NCBI RefSeq assembly: GCF_001592755.1
Contig: NZ_LUKF01000003.1
Coordinates: 62,001 to 126,000 of the forward strand
DNA length: 64,000 nt
Direction of reading: 5' to 3'
Source of the DNA: Bdellovibrio bacteriovorus
Lineage (GTDB): Bacteria > Bdellovibrionota > Bdellovibrionia > Bdellovibrionales > Bdellovibrionaceae
The position numbers and the translations under genes were made by a program. The notes under the pieces were generated by a model, which saw nothing but the letters and a program-made list of their open reading frames with translations, made no database searches and had not been told where the DNA came from. Positions 18,141-26,890 of this stretch are shown here, in pieces. Position 1 is the stretch's first letter, and each line of letters begins with the position of its first letter.

Positions 18141-18689
18141 ATGAGATCTCTGATTCTGATTTTACCTGCCTTGATACTTGCGGCGTGTACGACGGCGCCC
18201 AAGAAAGAAGTTTCGACTCCCCCGCTCGCAGCCGAACCCGTTGCTGAAGAAACTACAGCTATTGATTACGTCGCCATCCAAAGACATCTGCAACTTGAAA
18301 GAGACCGTGATAGCTTGGGCTTTTCAGAAAAATCTTTTAACACTTGTGATACGGGCTATGGCTATTCACGTTCTCAGAACTGCCACAAAGAGCATTTAGT
18401 TGTGATTCACTTCCGTCTGCTCTGTCGCGATTCAGAGGGCACCATTTCGACGGTTCTTTCCGATGCCGACTTACAGCCTTTAAACGGTCGAAGTGTGCGC
18501 TGGAACTTAAAAGGTATTCAAGGTGTCACAACGACGGACAGCCAGGGTTACGGTCAAATCGTCACCGCGGCGGTCCCCTCGCAAAGAACCCAGCGTTTGA
18601 AATTGGCCGTGGGCTCGCAGTTTCTTTATATGCGCGCGAATGAAATTCAGAAAGTCATCACGCCTCAGCCTTGGTGCGATTCCTACTGA
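18141..18689 (+). CDS. Lipoprotein, unknown function
   Basis: A 182-residue lipoprotein: lipobox LILAAC at residues 12-17 or so. A Pro/Ala-rich linker leads to a domain of about 120 residues with paired cysteines (FNTCDTGYGY, NCHKEH, RLLCRDSE) and a beta-rich half (GVTTTDSQGYGQIVTAAVPS) resembling a small immunoglobulin-like or carboxypeptidase-regulatory fold. No family recognised. Convergent with the coiled-coil gene, one base apart. Confidence 0.72.
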   Translation: MRSLILILPALILAACTTAPKKEVSTPPLAAEPVAEETTAIDYVAIQRHLQLERDRDSLGFSEKSFNTCDTGYGYSRSQNCHKEHLVVIHFRLLCRDSEGTISTVLSDADLQPLNGRSVRWNLKGIQGVTTTDSQGYGQIVTAAVPSQRTQRLKLAVGSQFLYMRANEIQKVITPQPWCDSY

Positions 18690-18690
18690 T

Positions 18691-19641
18691 TTAGCGAATC
18701 AAACTGAGCTCTTCGTTTTTCTGCTGCAGATTCGACTCTAAAACGCGAATCTGCTGTTCTTGTTGGCGCACGTTTTCTTGGGCCTGCCGAATCTGTGAAC
18801 TCAAAGTCGTCTGAGTATTTCGCGATTGGGATTGTGCCTGTTGTATCTGCACCATTTCTTGGCGTAATGCCGCGATCTCGTCACGAATATCCAAACGTGT
18901 TTGTTGAAGATCGGCTAAGGCCTGTTGTTTTTCCGCTTGAATAGCTTGAGTGTTTGCGACGGCTTGTGCGGAAACATCCGCTCGCTGCTGCTTTAAAACT
19001 TCAATCTGTTGCCTTTGCATTTCTAAAAGAGTCTGCAGTTCTGAAAGTCGCGCAGATTTTTCATTGATGTAGTTTCCATTATAAACCCAGAAGGTCCATT
19101 CTTGCTGAGTTTCACGAACAGCCGCTTCCATATTACGAATATCCTGATCTAATTGCTCTTTCAGCATCTGCGCCTGGCTGGTCTGATCGCGCATCAAATC
19201 AGAAGCGTGTTGGTTGATGTCTTCTTGAATGCGATCGAATCCTTGCAGATCCTCTAAAAAATCCTGAATCTGATTCGAGGTAGATCGCAACTGCGTGCCA
19301 TAAGAACCTTGCGGAGAAATGGCGGAAGAACTATTGGGGTTCTGATTCTGCATGCTGTTTTGTGTGCGCGTACGAATTTCTTCTAAAAGCCTTTGTTGAT
19401 TCTGAAGCTTTGTTCTTTCCTCATTGATCCGCTGCTGAAGCACAGTGATCTCGGATTGCACACGAGCGCGTTCCACGGCTAAGTTTGTCTCTGGCACGGC
19501 GGCCACAGTGCGAGTCGGACGCTCGGCCTGTTGCAGGATCAGACTTTGGGTCTCGCGCATTTCACGATTGACATAGAAGAGCCACACGGACACTCCGACG
19601 ACAAAAGCGATAATAGCATAGAAAAGATTTTTACGTGTCAT
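18691..19641 (-). CDS. Membrane-anchored coiled-coil protein
   Basis: A 316-residue protein with one N-terminal membrane segment (about residues 6-24, FYAIIAFVVGVSVWLFYV). Almost the entire remainder is Gln/Glu/Arg-rich heptad sequence, predicted to be long coiled coil with a break near residues 95-115 (Asn/Ser-rich). The layout fits an envelope-spanning or scaffold protein; no enzymatic motif. Function unknown. Confidence 0.75.
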   Translation of the reverse strand: MTRKNLFYAIIAFVVGVSVWLFYVNREMRETQSLILQQAERPTRTVAAVPETNLAVERARVQSEITVLQQRINEERTKLQNQQRLLEEIRTRTQNSMQNQNPNSSSAISPQGSYGTQLRSTSNQIQDFLEDLQGFDRIQEDINQHASDLMRDQTSQAQMLKEQLDQDIRNMEAAVRETQQEWTFWVYNGNYINEKSARLSELQTLLEMQRQQIEVLKQQRADVSAQAVANTQAIQAEKQQALADLQQTRLDIRDEIAALRQEMVQIQQAQSQSRNTQTTLSSQIRQAQENVRQQEQQIRVLESNLQQKNEELSLIR

Positions 19642-19742
19642 ATGAAGAGTTTAACTGAAAGCTCTTCAAAAACGAATGCGGCCTGCCTAGACACTGTTTC
19701 TATACATCTGGCATCGACATGTTCGCGATATAAAATGGACTT

Positions 19743-21308
19743 ATGAACACATATAACACACACGAAACACACTCTTATTGGATGGATTCGGTGGAGATGC
19801 CACCGACGAAAGCTTTGGACAAAGACCTTATGGTCGACACATGTATCGTCGGCGGAGGTCTTGGCGGATTGATCACGGCCTATCTGCTGATGAAAGAGGG
19901 ACGCTCCGTCTGCGTCTTAGAGGCCCACGAATTAGGAAGTGGGCAATCCGGAAGGACCACCGCCCACTTCACAACGGCCCTGGACGATCGCTACTTTGAA
20001 ATTGAAAGACTGCATGGTGAAGAAAAAGCTTCTATGGCAGCGGAAAGTCATCAAGCAGCTATTGATGAAATCGAAAACATCATCAAAGAAGAAGGCATTG
20101 AGTGTGAGATGCAACATCTCGACGGATACCTTTTCTTAGCCGAAGACGATCATTTAACGACGCTCGAAGAAGAATTCCGCGCCGCCACTCGTGCCGGGCT
20201 GATCGTCAAGCTGGTGCAACAACCTCCGCTAGGATTTGATTGTGGCACCTGTCTTTGTTTTCCAAGACAGATTCAGCTTCATCCCTTAAAACTCTTGCGC
20301 GGGCTTGCTGACGCTATTTTAAAAAAAGGCCAGGCGATTTTCACAAACACCGTCGTTGTCGATGTTCAAGGTGGAGAACAAGCCTTTGTTACGACTCGCG
20401 ACGGTCACACTGTGCGAGCGCAAAATATCGTTGTGGCGACGAACTCTCCGATTAATGATCTTTTCGCTATTCACACAAAACAAGCTCCTTATCGAACTTA
20501 TGTGGTGGCAGGACTTATTGAAAAAGGACGCTTTCCGCACGTGCTTTGTTGGGACACTGGAGACCCCTACCACTATATCCGCACCACGCCGTATTCAGTG
20601 ACTCATGATCTTATTATTGTCGGCGGCGAAGACCATAAGACCGGACAGAATCCTTATCCTGAACACTCTTTACAAAAATTAGAAGAGTGGGCGCGCACTC
20701 GATTCCCTATTGAATCTGTGCGCTATCGTTGGTCCGGACAAGTGATGGAACCTGTCGATGCCATGGGATTCTTGGGTCACAACCCGATGGATAAGAACAA
20801 TGTCTATGTTATCACCGGTGACTCTGGCAACGGCATGACCCATTGTGTGGTGGGTGGACTTTTGATCCGTGATCAAATCATGAATCGACCTAATCCTTGG
20901 CAAGATCTGTATGATCCAGGTCGCGTAAACTTAAAAGCCACGAAAGAATTTATTTCTGAAAATGCTAACGTGGCGGCTCAGTACACGGAGTATGTGACTC
21001 CGGATCACGTGAAGTCTTTAGATGATATTCCTGAGGGTGAAGGAGCGGTCATTAACTTAGGTCTTAAAAAAGTGGCCGTGTATAAAGACGAGGTGGGACA
21101 CTTGGAATTTATGTCAGCCGTATGCCCGCACTTAGCTGGTGTGGTCCACTGGAACTCTTTAGAAAAATCCTGGGATTGTCCTTGCCATGGCTCGCGATTT
21201 GATTGCCATGGAAAAGTGATTGAAGGACCGGCCTTCGACGACCTCACCCCTGTTGGGCATAAAGATCGACCGAAGGATCAAGACAGTATTAGTCCGCCAC
21301 CAGCCTGA
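19743..21308 (+). CDS. FAD-dependent oxidoreductase with C-terminal Rieske domain
   Basis: A 521-residue fusion. The N-terminal DAO-type flavoprotein shows the ADP-binding loop GGGLGGLITAYLL (about residues 37-49) and the SGRTTAHFT block. The C-terminal 100 residues are a Rieske 2Fe-2S domain: CPHLAG and CPCHGSRF supply the Cys-His and Cys-His ligand pairs. Such fusions are widespread in bacteria, usually of unknown electron acceptor; no partner is nearby. Its 3' end overlaps the convergent S1-domain gene by 20 nt. Confidence 0.88.
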   Translation: MNTYNTHETHSYWMDSVEMPPTKALDKDLMVDTCIVGGGLGGLITAYLLMKEGRSVCVLEAHELGSGQSGRTTAHFTTALDDRYFEIERLHGEEKASMAAESHQAAIDEIENIIKEEGIECEMQHLDGYLFLAEDDHLTTLEEEFRAATRAGLIVKLVQQPPLGFDCGTCLCFPRQIQLHPLKLLRGLADAILKKGQAIFTNTVVVDVQGGEQAFVTTRDGHTVRAQNIVVATNSPINDLFAIHTKQAPYRTYVVAGLIEKGRFPHVLCWDTGDPYHYIRTTPYSVTHDLIIVGGEDHKTGQNPYPEHSLQKLEEWARTRFPIESVRYRWSGQVMEPVDAMGFLGHNPMDKNNVYVITGDSGNGMTHCVVGGLLIRDQIMNRPNPWQDLYDPGRVNLKATKEFISENANVAAQYTEYVTPDHVKSLDDIPEGEGAVINLGLKKVAVYKDEVGHLEFMSAVCPHLAGVVHWNSLEKSWDCPCHGSRFDCHGKVIEGPAFDDLTPVGHKDRPKDQDSISPPPA

Positions 21309-22122
21309 TGCCGTCATCGTCGATCGTGATAAGACGTTTTTTATAAAGGCCGCCTAAAGCCATCTTGTATTTCTTTTTGCTGACGCCAAAGAGTTTGTAA
21401 ATTTCTTCAGGCGCGGTTTTCTCTGTCAAAGGAAGAAAGCCGCGTTTTTCATTTAAAAGTTCTAAGATTTTTTCACCGATATCGTCAGAACCTTTATGCC
21501 CCGCTTGTTGCAAGCTTAAGTCCACTTTTCCATCGGGGCGGATTTTCTTGATATACCCTTTTAACTTTTCACCATGGTACAGAGGTTGAAAAACTTCGTT
21601 TTCATAAAGAATGCCCCAGTGACGGCCATTGATCACGGCCTTGAATCCCAAATCAGTTTTGGCCGCGATAAAAAGATCTACGACGTCGCCTTCTTTGTAA
21701 TCACCGGGCTCTTTATCAATGAAACGATCTAAGCGCATGCTCGCCGTAATGCGATCAGTTTTATCCAAGTAAATATGAACCACAACATACTGACCTATGC
21801 GCAGTTCGCGCGATTGCTCGCTATAAGGAAGAAACAAGTCCTTCGCTAAGCCCCAATCCAAGAAAGCACCGACTTTTTCGATAGCTTTGACTTTAAGGTG
21901 AGCAAACTCTCCCACTTGCGCAAAGGGTTCTTCGGTCGTGGCCATCAAACGATCTTCAGAGTCATAACAAATAAAGACTTCAAGCTCGTCACCGACTTCG
22001 CACGGGTCCGGCATATAACGTAAGGGAAGCAGAATTTCCCCGTCATCGCCGCCATCCAGAAAGACACCGAAATCCGCATGTTTGACGACCTTGAGTTTGT
22101 TAAAATGACCAATCTGTACCAC
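21289..22122 (-). CDS. CvfB-like S1-domain RNA-binding protein
   Basis: A 277-residue protein with tandem OB-fold/S1 modules (starting GHFNKLKVVKHADFGVFLDG, FAHLKVKAIEKVGAFLDWG, GLAKDLFLPYSEQ) and a C-terminal winged-helix region (LLNEKRGFLPLTEKTAPEEI...GVSKKKYKMALGGLYKKR). This arrangement fits the CvfB/YitL family, an RNA-binding regulator known from staphylococci. Cytoplasmic. Divergent from hflX, another RNA/ribosome-linked gene. Confidence 0.85.
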   Translation of the reverse strand: MVQIGHFNKLKVVKHADFGVFLDGGDDGEILLPLRYMPDPCEVGDELEVFICYDSEDRLMATTEEPFAQVGEFAHLKVKAIEKVGAFLDWGLAKDLFLPYSEQSRELRIGQYVVVHIYLDKTDRITASMRLDRFIDKEPGDYKEGDVVDLFIAAKTDLGFKAVINGRHWGILYENEVFQPLYHGEKLKGYIKKIRPDGKVDLSLQQAGHKGSDDIGEKILELLNEKRGFLPLTEKTAPEEIYKLFGVSKKKYKMALGGLYKKRLITIDDDGIRLVAD

Positions 22123-22231
22123 GAGCTTATGTTCCTTTAATTTAAGGCGGACTATACCCGAAATTCCATTTCGGAACCATGGGAATTCTGCTATGATGCC
22201 GTAAATTCATCCCTTTCTTCACGGTGGCCCC

Positions 22232-23653
22232 ATGGACATTCTTAATAACTCAAAACCTCTTAAAGCTGTTCTCGTGGGTGTGCAACTTCCCCGCGTTTCC
22301 GATGAAGAGACCCAAGGCTCTTTGGCAGAGCTTTCGCGCTTGGTGACGACCTTGGGTTACCAAGTTGTGGGACAAACCTCACAAAAACGCAGCTCCACTA
22401 AAAGCGCCACGGTCTTAGGCGATGGCAAAATGAAAGAATTAGCTTCTTGGACCGGCGGAACCGGTGTTGTCGGACCGATGGTGGTGAAAAAGAAACACAA
22501 AGCCGCTCTTCGTTTTGAAAAAAATCAAGAGGACGACGACTTTGAAGCCGAAGAGGATTTCGAAGACGTCCCTGAAGAAAGCGAAGACTTATCTCTGGAT
22601 GCTTCGTCGGAAGTACCTCGTGAAAAAGCCCAAGTCGTGATCTTTGACTGCGACCTTTCCCCATCCCAACTTCGCAATTTGGAAAGTGCTACGGGGGCTC
22701 AGGTCTTAGATCGCACGGGTGTGATTATTGAAATTTTCAGTCGCCATGCCCGCACCAAAGCAGCACGCCTGCAGGTGGAAATCGCCCGACTTACTTACGT
22801 GGCTCCGCGCTTGCGCGAAACTGCTGGTGGAGAAGATCGTGGTGGTGGTGGTATCGGCGGTAAAGGGGCCGGTGAAACTAGTATCGAGCTTGATCGCCGT
22901 AAAATCCGCGATCGCATTAAAGAACTTAAACAAGAGCTTTCAGCGATTTCTCAAGAGCACGTCACACGTCGCTCGCGTCGCAATCAAGAGATCTCTGTGG
23001 CTTTAGTGGGCTATACAAATGCGGGTAAATCTTCTTTGATGCGCGCATTGACTGGCAGTGAAGTTTTAGTGGCCGATAAACTTTTTGCGACTTTAGATAC
23101 GACGGTGCGTGTTTTGTATCCCGAGTCCCGTCCCAAAATTTTGATTTCTGATACGGTTGGGTTTATCAAAAAACTTCCGCATGATCTTGTGGCTTCTTTT
23201 AAATCCACACTGGACGAGGCCGCCAATGCGTCATTGCTTTTGTACGTCGTGGATTCTTCAGACCCTACGTTCCGCTCGCAGCTGCAAGTAACAAAATCAG
23301 TTTTAGACGAAGTCGGCGCCAGCGACGTTGATAGCATTCTGGTTTTAAATAAAGTAGACCGATTGTCTTCGGAGGAGCGTGAAAAACTGCAGCAAGAATA
23401 TCCCGAAGCGATATTCTTATCTGCCCACAACAAAGAAGACGTCGCCAATTTACGTCTGCGTTTGATTAAACACTTTGAAACCGCGATGATTGATGAAGAG
23501 ATTCTTATTCCCTACGACGTGCAAGGCGCTATCGGAGAAATCCGCGCCAAGATGCGTGTGCTTTCAGAAAACTACGACAATCGCGGTTTGACTTTGACCG
23601 TGCGGGGACATGTTCAAGACATCGAAAAAATGCGCAAAAAATTTGGTATCTAA
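22232..23653 (+). CDS. hflX: Ribosome-associated GTPase HflX, with acidic insertion
   Basis: A 473-residue GTPase. N-terminal HflX domain, a glycine-rich linker (GGEDRGGGGIGGKGAGE), then G1 GYTNAGKSSL, G2 Thr in LDTTVR, G3 DTVGF, G4 NKVD. HflX splits 70S ribosomes stalled by heat or antibiotics. Unusual is an insertion at about residues 85-135 rich in Asp/Glu (FEAEEDFEDVPEESEDLSL), placed inside the N-terminal domain. Length is slightly above typical HflX for this reason. A short SRPBCC gene follows 14 nt downstream. Confidence 0.93.
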   Translation: MDILNNSKPLKAVLVGVQLPRVSDEETQGSLAELSRLVTTLGYQVVGQTSQKRSSTKSATVLGDGKMKELASWTGGTGVVGPMVVKKKHKAALRFEKNQEDDDFEAEEDFEDVPEESEDLSLDASSEVPREKAQVVIFDCDLSPSQLRNLESATGAQVLDRTGVIIEIFSRHARTKAARLQVEIARLTYVAPRLRETAGGEDRGGGGIGGKGAGETSIELDRRKIRDRIKELKQELSAISQEHVTRRSRRNQEISVALVGYTNAGKSSLMRALTGSEVLVADKLFATLDTTVRVLYPESRPKILISDTVGFIKKLPHDLVASFKSTLDEAANASLLLYVVDSSDPTFRSQLQVTKSVLDEVGASDVDSILVLNKVDRLSSEEREKLQQEYPEAIFLSAHNKEDVANLRLRLIKHFETAMIDEEILIPYDVQGAIGEIRAKMRVLSENYDNRGLTLTVRGHVQDIEKMRKKFGI

Positions 23654-23667
23654 CGAAAGGTTTCACC

Positions 23668-24096
23668 ATGAAAGACATCATTGAACTTTCTGTCAGCATC
23701 AAAGCTCCCGCTGCCTGGATTTGGAAGGCGTTGACGGATTCCACCGAACTTGAAAACTGGTGGAGTGATGACGTGGTCTTGCAAGCCAAAGTCGGTGGCG
23801 CCTTTAAAGAACCTTGGGAAAATGACGAAGGCGAAAAACAGTTGGCTTCAGGCAAAGTCACGGCGGTTAAAAATGAAAAGCTGATCAGCTTCACTTGGAA
23901 AGAAAGAAACTGGCCGAAGAACGCCAACACCCAATGTTCGTTTATTATTGAAGACAAAGGATCCGTGCGCACTCTGACGGTGAAACACGAAGGCTGGGAC
24001 ACTCTTCCAGAAGCTTTAAGATCTTCGACGATGAAAGATTTTAAAGTGGGATGGAACTACCACCTCAAAGAGTTGAAATCCTATTTAGATGACTAG
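23668..24096 (+). CDS. SRPBCC/AHSA1-domain protein
   Basis: A 142-residue single-domain protein of the START/SRPBCC ligand-binding fold, Aha1 C-terminal-like. Signature segments are APAAWIWKALTDSTELENWW, VGGAFKEPWEN and the C-terminal helix LRSSTMKDFKVGWNYHLKEL. Ligand unknown. Ends with a 4-nt overlap into the convergent DUF488 gene. Confidence 0.82.
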   Translation: MKDIIELSVSIKAPAAWIWKALTDSTELENWWSDDVVLQAKVGGAFKEPWENDEGEKQLASGKVTAVKNEKLISFTWKERNWPKNANTQCSFIIEDKGSVRTLTVKHEGWDTLPEALRSSTMKDFKVGWNYHLKELKSYLDD

Positions 24097-24599
24097 GCGG
24101 AAGAGGCTCGGCCCCTCTTCCCGATATTGAACAGAAAAATCCCTTCTTGATCTTTAAGCACTAAGTTTTCGACTTTGAGTTTTCCTTTTTGATGGCGATC
24201 CATTTCTTCTGCCACATACCGGCGATGACAATCCGATGCATCACTTTCATAACAAAGAAGGGTCAGACCCTTTTTTTTGCCAAGCTTTAAAAGCTCCAAT
24301 ATTTCTTCTTGCTGCTTCGGCAACACCTTTTTAACGTAATCACGAAACATCTTTTCTCGCGTGATCAAGTGAGTCTTGGCCTGCTTACGCCAAAGCGTTG
24401 GCACACCGAGCCCCGGCATGTGGGTGTAGGCGATCTCTTTTTTCGCCAGCTCTTCTGCTAATTTCTTTTTGGAAAAGCCGCGCTTACGACTTAAAGGATT
24501 TTTTCGGATGTCGACAACGTGTGTGACTCCTTTTTCCTTCAATCCTTCTGTAAACTCATCGATATCGCAGCCTTCATATCCGACGGTGAAGATTTTCAT
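24093..24599 (-). CDS. DUF488-family protein
   Basis: A 168-residue protein beginning MKIFTVGYEG, the typical DUF488 start; the upstream extension to 24764 is discarded because it runs over the end of the TonB receptor gene. Conserved parts are VVDIRKNPLSRKRGFSK and the CYESDASDCHRRYVAEE motif with its two Cys and His. Biochemical role is not established for the family. Confidence 0.82.
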   Translation of the reverse strand: MKIFTVGYEGCDIDEFTEGLKEKGVTHVVDIRKNPLSRKRGFSKKKLAEELAKKEIAYTHMPGLGVPTLWRKQAKTHLITREKMFRDYVKKVLPKQQEEILELLKLGKKKGLTLLCYESDASDCHRRYVAEEMDRHQKGKLKVENLVLKDQEGIFLFNIGKRGRASSA

Positions 24600-24639
24600 G
24601 TCCCTGATTATAAGGCGGCGATGAAAAAAGAGCGATATG

Positions 24640-26754
24640 TTAAAGTGCGGCTTGCAAACTGAACCAGAAAGTTCTTGCCTGACCTGGATATAAATACAAG
24701 TGTCCGTACTGTTCAGGTGATTCCTTCCAGTAACGTGTATCAAGCACGTTATCGACAGAAACACGCCATTGAGTTTTCACGCCGCCCCAAGCCCCAGCGT
24801 AAGAAGCCCCTACATCCCAGCGAGTCCATGCTGGCAGCGTCACTGCATTGTCAGCTGTCACCGCGCGCGCACCTTCCTGCACAAGACGCGTGCTAAGTGT
24901 CAGGCCTTTGACGTCAGAGATTAAGTACGAGGCTTGCGCCCGTAAAGTATGACTAGGAACATTGATCGGATTTTTGTCGTTAAGGCTGCTTGCGACTGTC
25001 GCATCTTTGCGACGGGCTTTAAGAGCCATAGCACTTCCTTCAAAATGCCATCTTGAAAAACGGTATTCACCACCGAACTCCACTCCTTGATGTTCTGCGG
25101 TTCCGTCCACTTGATACAAAGGTTTTTGATCTAAAATCAAGGGACGATCAATGTGAAAGGCCGTAATAAACCAAGTGTTTTCTTCAGTACCGCGAAGTCC
25201 GACTTCGTACTGATGACTGATCACATCTGGAACATATTCACCGGCGTGTGTGTAATCGACTTTATTCGGAGTCACGAAAGACTCAACACCTTGAGCGACG
25301 CTGGCATAGGTTAAGAACTTTTCAAAATCATACGAAAGCGCAAACCACGGCAAAGTAAAGGCTTGATCGTGAGAAACCGCACGACTGCCATCCGTGCGAA
25401 TGCTTTCGCGCTTCATCATGCTGTGACGCAATCCCAGCCATAGGTTCCAGCTTTGATATTTAAGATTATCAAAAACAAAAACATCGGTCGTTGTTGAATC
25501 ACGGTTCGTACCTTCATCTGTTAAGGCCGGATTTTCTGGAAGCTGAGCTGTCCCTGCGACGTTCCCAACACCCACATAGTTGTAAGCTTGCTTTTGCACG
25601 CGGGTTTGTTGCTGGGCGGTCATGACGCCCACACTGAGTTTGTGAGTGAGCACGGCCGTTTTCAAAACACCATCGAAGGACACTTTGCCAGAATAAGTCG
25701 CACGTTTTTCATCGTCGCTGCGAAAGTCGTAAAGATCGTAAGTTCCATCAGAACAATAGCGATCGTAATTATTTTCCGCAGAACATCCGTACGGATAAGC
25801 CAATCGATCATCCGTGGTGAGATTTTGGAATCCGGCAACGACTTGAAGATTCCAAGACGAACTTAAATTGTGTTTTAAACCAGCACTTCCCGTCACCCCT
25901 TCAAAAACAACGGGCTGAGTCCAAGCTTGGTTGTTCAAATTCAGTCGCGGATTGACCGGGTCTGGAAGTTTATTTCCTAAAAGACTGAATCCCGCCTGAC
26001 TGGGTTGAGAGCGGCGAGACCACTCTAGCTCTGTCTGTAAAAGAGTCGCCGAAGACCTATTCCAATCACCAGCAAAAGAAACCAAAGAGCGACTGCCCTC
26101 CGCATTTTTTAATTCCGGAGCGAGATTTTCTTGAGCCAAGTTCAAGCGATAACCAAATTCGGGAGCAGACTCGACCCTGCCACCCACATCCGCCGCCGTT
26201 AAAAAACTTCCCTGTTCGCCGACTTGCATCTTCACTTCACGCAGATCTTTGATCGTAGGTCTTTTCACCTTGTAGTTTACAACACCACCGGGGCTTGACA
26301 CTCCCACCTGGGCGCCGCTCAAGCCTTTTAAGACATCGATTTGTTCTTTATTATCCAAAGCGATAAAAGTCTCGGCATTGATGGGTAAATTTTCACGTAA
26401 ATAACTGGTGCAATTATCTAAAGTAAATCCGCGAACGGAAAGAGCATCCCAGTATCCCGCGGCATTGTAAGAATCAGACGCCGAAGCGTCTAAAATGGTG
26501 ATGTCTGAAAGTTTTTGAATATTGTTTTCTTCTAATTTCTTAGACGAAAGAATACGCAACGACGCTGGAAGCTCTTTGACGGAAACATCAAAGAAGCCAC
26601 TGACTTCCGTATCCGTGTCTTGACTGTCTGAAATCGTGACGGAAGAAAGTGCAGACTCTTGGACTGTGGTCGTCGTTACTTCGTCGGCAAATGAGTTTGT
26701 GGAAAAATGGAGCGTCAGAAAACTGGCGAATGCCAGCATAGATATCTTATTCAT
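24640..26754 (-). CDS. TonB-dependent outer-membrane receptor, TPP-riboswitch controlled
   Basis: A 704-residue TonB-dependent receptor with a signal peptide (about residues 1-23) and a plug domain (ELPASLRILSSKKLEENNIQ through GGVVNYKVKR, residues 60-180). A beta-barrel ends in aromatic strand YPGQARTFWFSLQAAL. The ATG sits a few bases after a full TPP riboswitch, so expression should fall when thiamine pyrophosphate is plentiful. By this control, and because TonB receptors import large or scarce nutrients, the likely substrate is thiamine or a thiamine precursor. Siderophore receptor similarity of the plug would mislead without the riboswitch. Confidence 0.9.
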   Translation of the reverse strand: MNKISMLAFASFLTLHFSTNSFADEVTTTTVQESALSSVTISDSQDTDTEVSGFFDVSVKELPASLRILSSKKLEENNIQKLSDITILDASASDSYNAAGYWDALSVRGFTLDNCTSYLRENLPINAETFIALDNKEQIDVLKGLSGAQVGVSSPGGVVNYKVKRPTIKDLREVKMQVGEQGSFLTAADVGGRVESAPEFGYRLNLAQENLAPELKNAEGSRSLVSFAGDWNRSSATLLQTELEWSRRSQPSQAGFSLLGNKLPDPVNPRLNLNNQAWTQPVVFEGVTGSAGLKHNLSSSWNLQVVAGFQNLTTDDRLAYPYGCSAENNYDRYCSDGTYDLYDFRSDDEKRATYSGKVSFDGVLKTAVLTHKLSVGVMTAQQQTRVQKQAYNYVGVGNVAGTAQLPENPALTDEGTNRDSTTTDVFVFDNLKYQSWNLWLGLRHSMMKRESIRTDGSRAVSHDQAFTLPWFALSYDFEKFLTYASVAQGVESFVTPNKVDYTHAGEYVPDVISHQYEVGLRGTEENTWFITAFHIDRPLILDQKPLYQVDGTAEHQGVEFGGEYRFSRWHFEGSAMALKARRKDATVASSLNDKNPINVPSHTLRAQASYLISDVKGLTLSTRLVQEGARAVTADNAVTLPAWTRWDVGASYAGAWGGVKTQWRVSVDNVLDTRYWKESPEQYGHLYLYPGQARTFWFSLQAAL

Positions 26755-26756
26755 AA

Positions 26757-26850
26757 CCTTCCCTGCGCGAGTATTATCTCTATCAGGTTCAAAGGGTCAT
26801 TCTCAGCCAGCAACCCCCATGGTCACTAGCACCCCTAGTTGCCTGGCAAC
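26757..26850 (-). promoter_or_regulatory. TPP (THI-box) riboswitch
   Basis: On the minus strand the conserved THI-element runs GGGGTGCT, then GGCTGAGA, ACCCTTTGAACCTGAT and TAATACTCGCGCAGGGAAGG. These are the universal helix-junction sequences of TPP aptamers. The 3' GGGAAGG is also the receptor's ribosome binding site, 3-4 nt before its ATG. The 5' arm AACT can pair with GGTT beside it (P1), and upstream a GTTGCC-A-GGCAAC hairpin (26838-26850) competes for the same arm, suggesting translational control by masking the ribosome site. Confidence 0.93.
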
Positions 26851-26890
26851 TTCGCGCAGAACGGGTTCTTTAGTCAAATAAAAAATATCC

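Noticed and set aside
24600-24764. N-terminal extension of the DUF488 protein
   Set aside because: It overlaps the end of the TonB receptor gene; the family start is MKIFTVGYEG at 24599.
26755-26890. Cobalamin riboswitch as control of the TonB receptor
   Set aside because: The conserved elements are those of the TPP aptamer (CTGAGA, ACCCTTTGAACCTGAT), not the B12 box.
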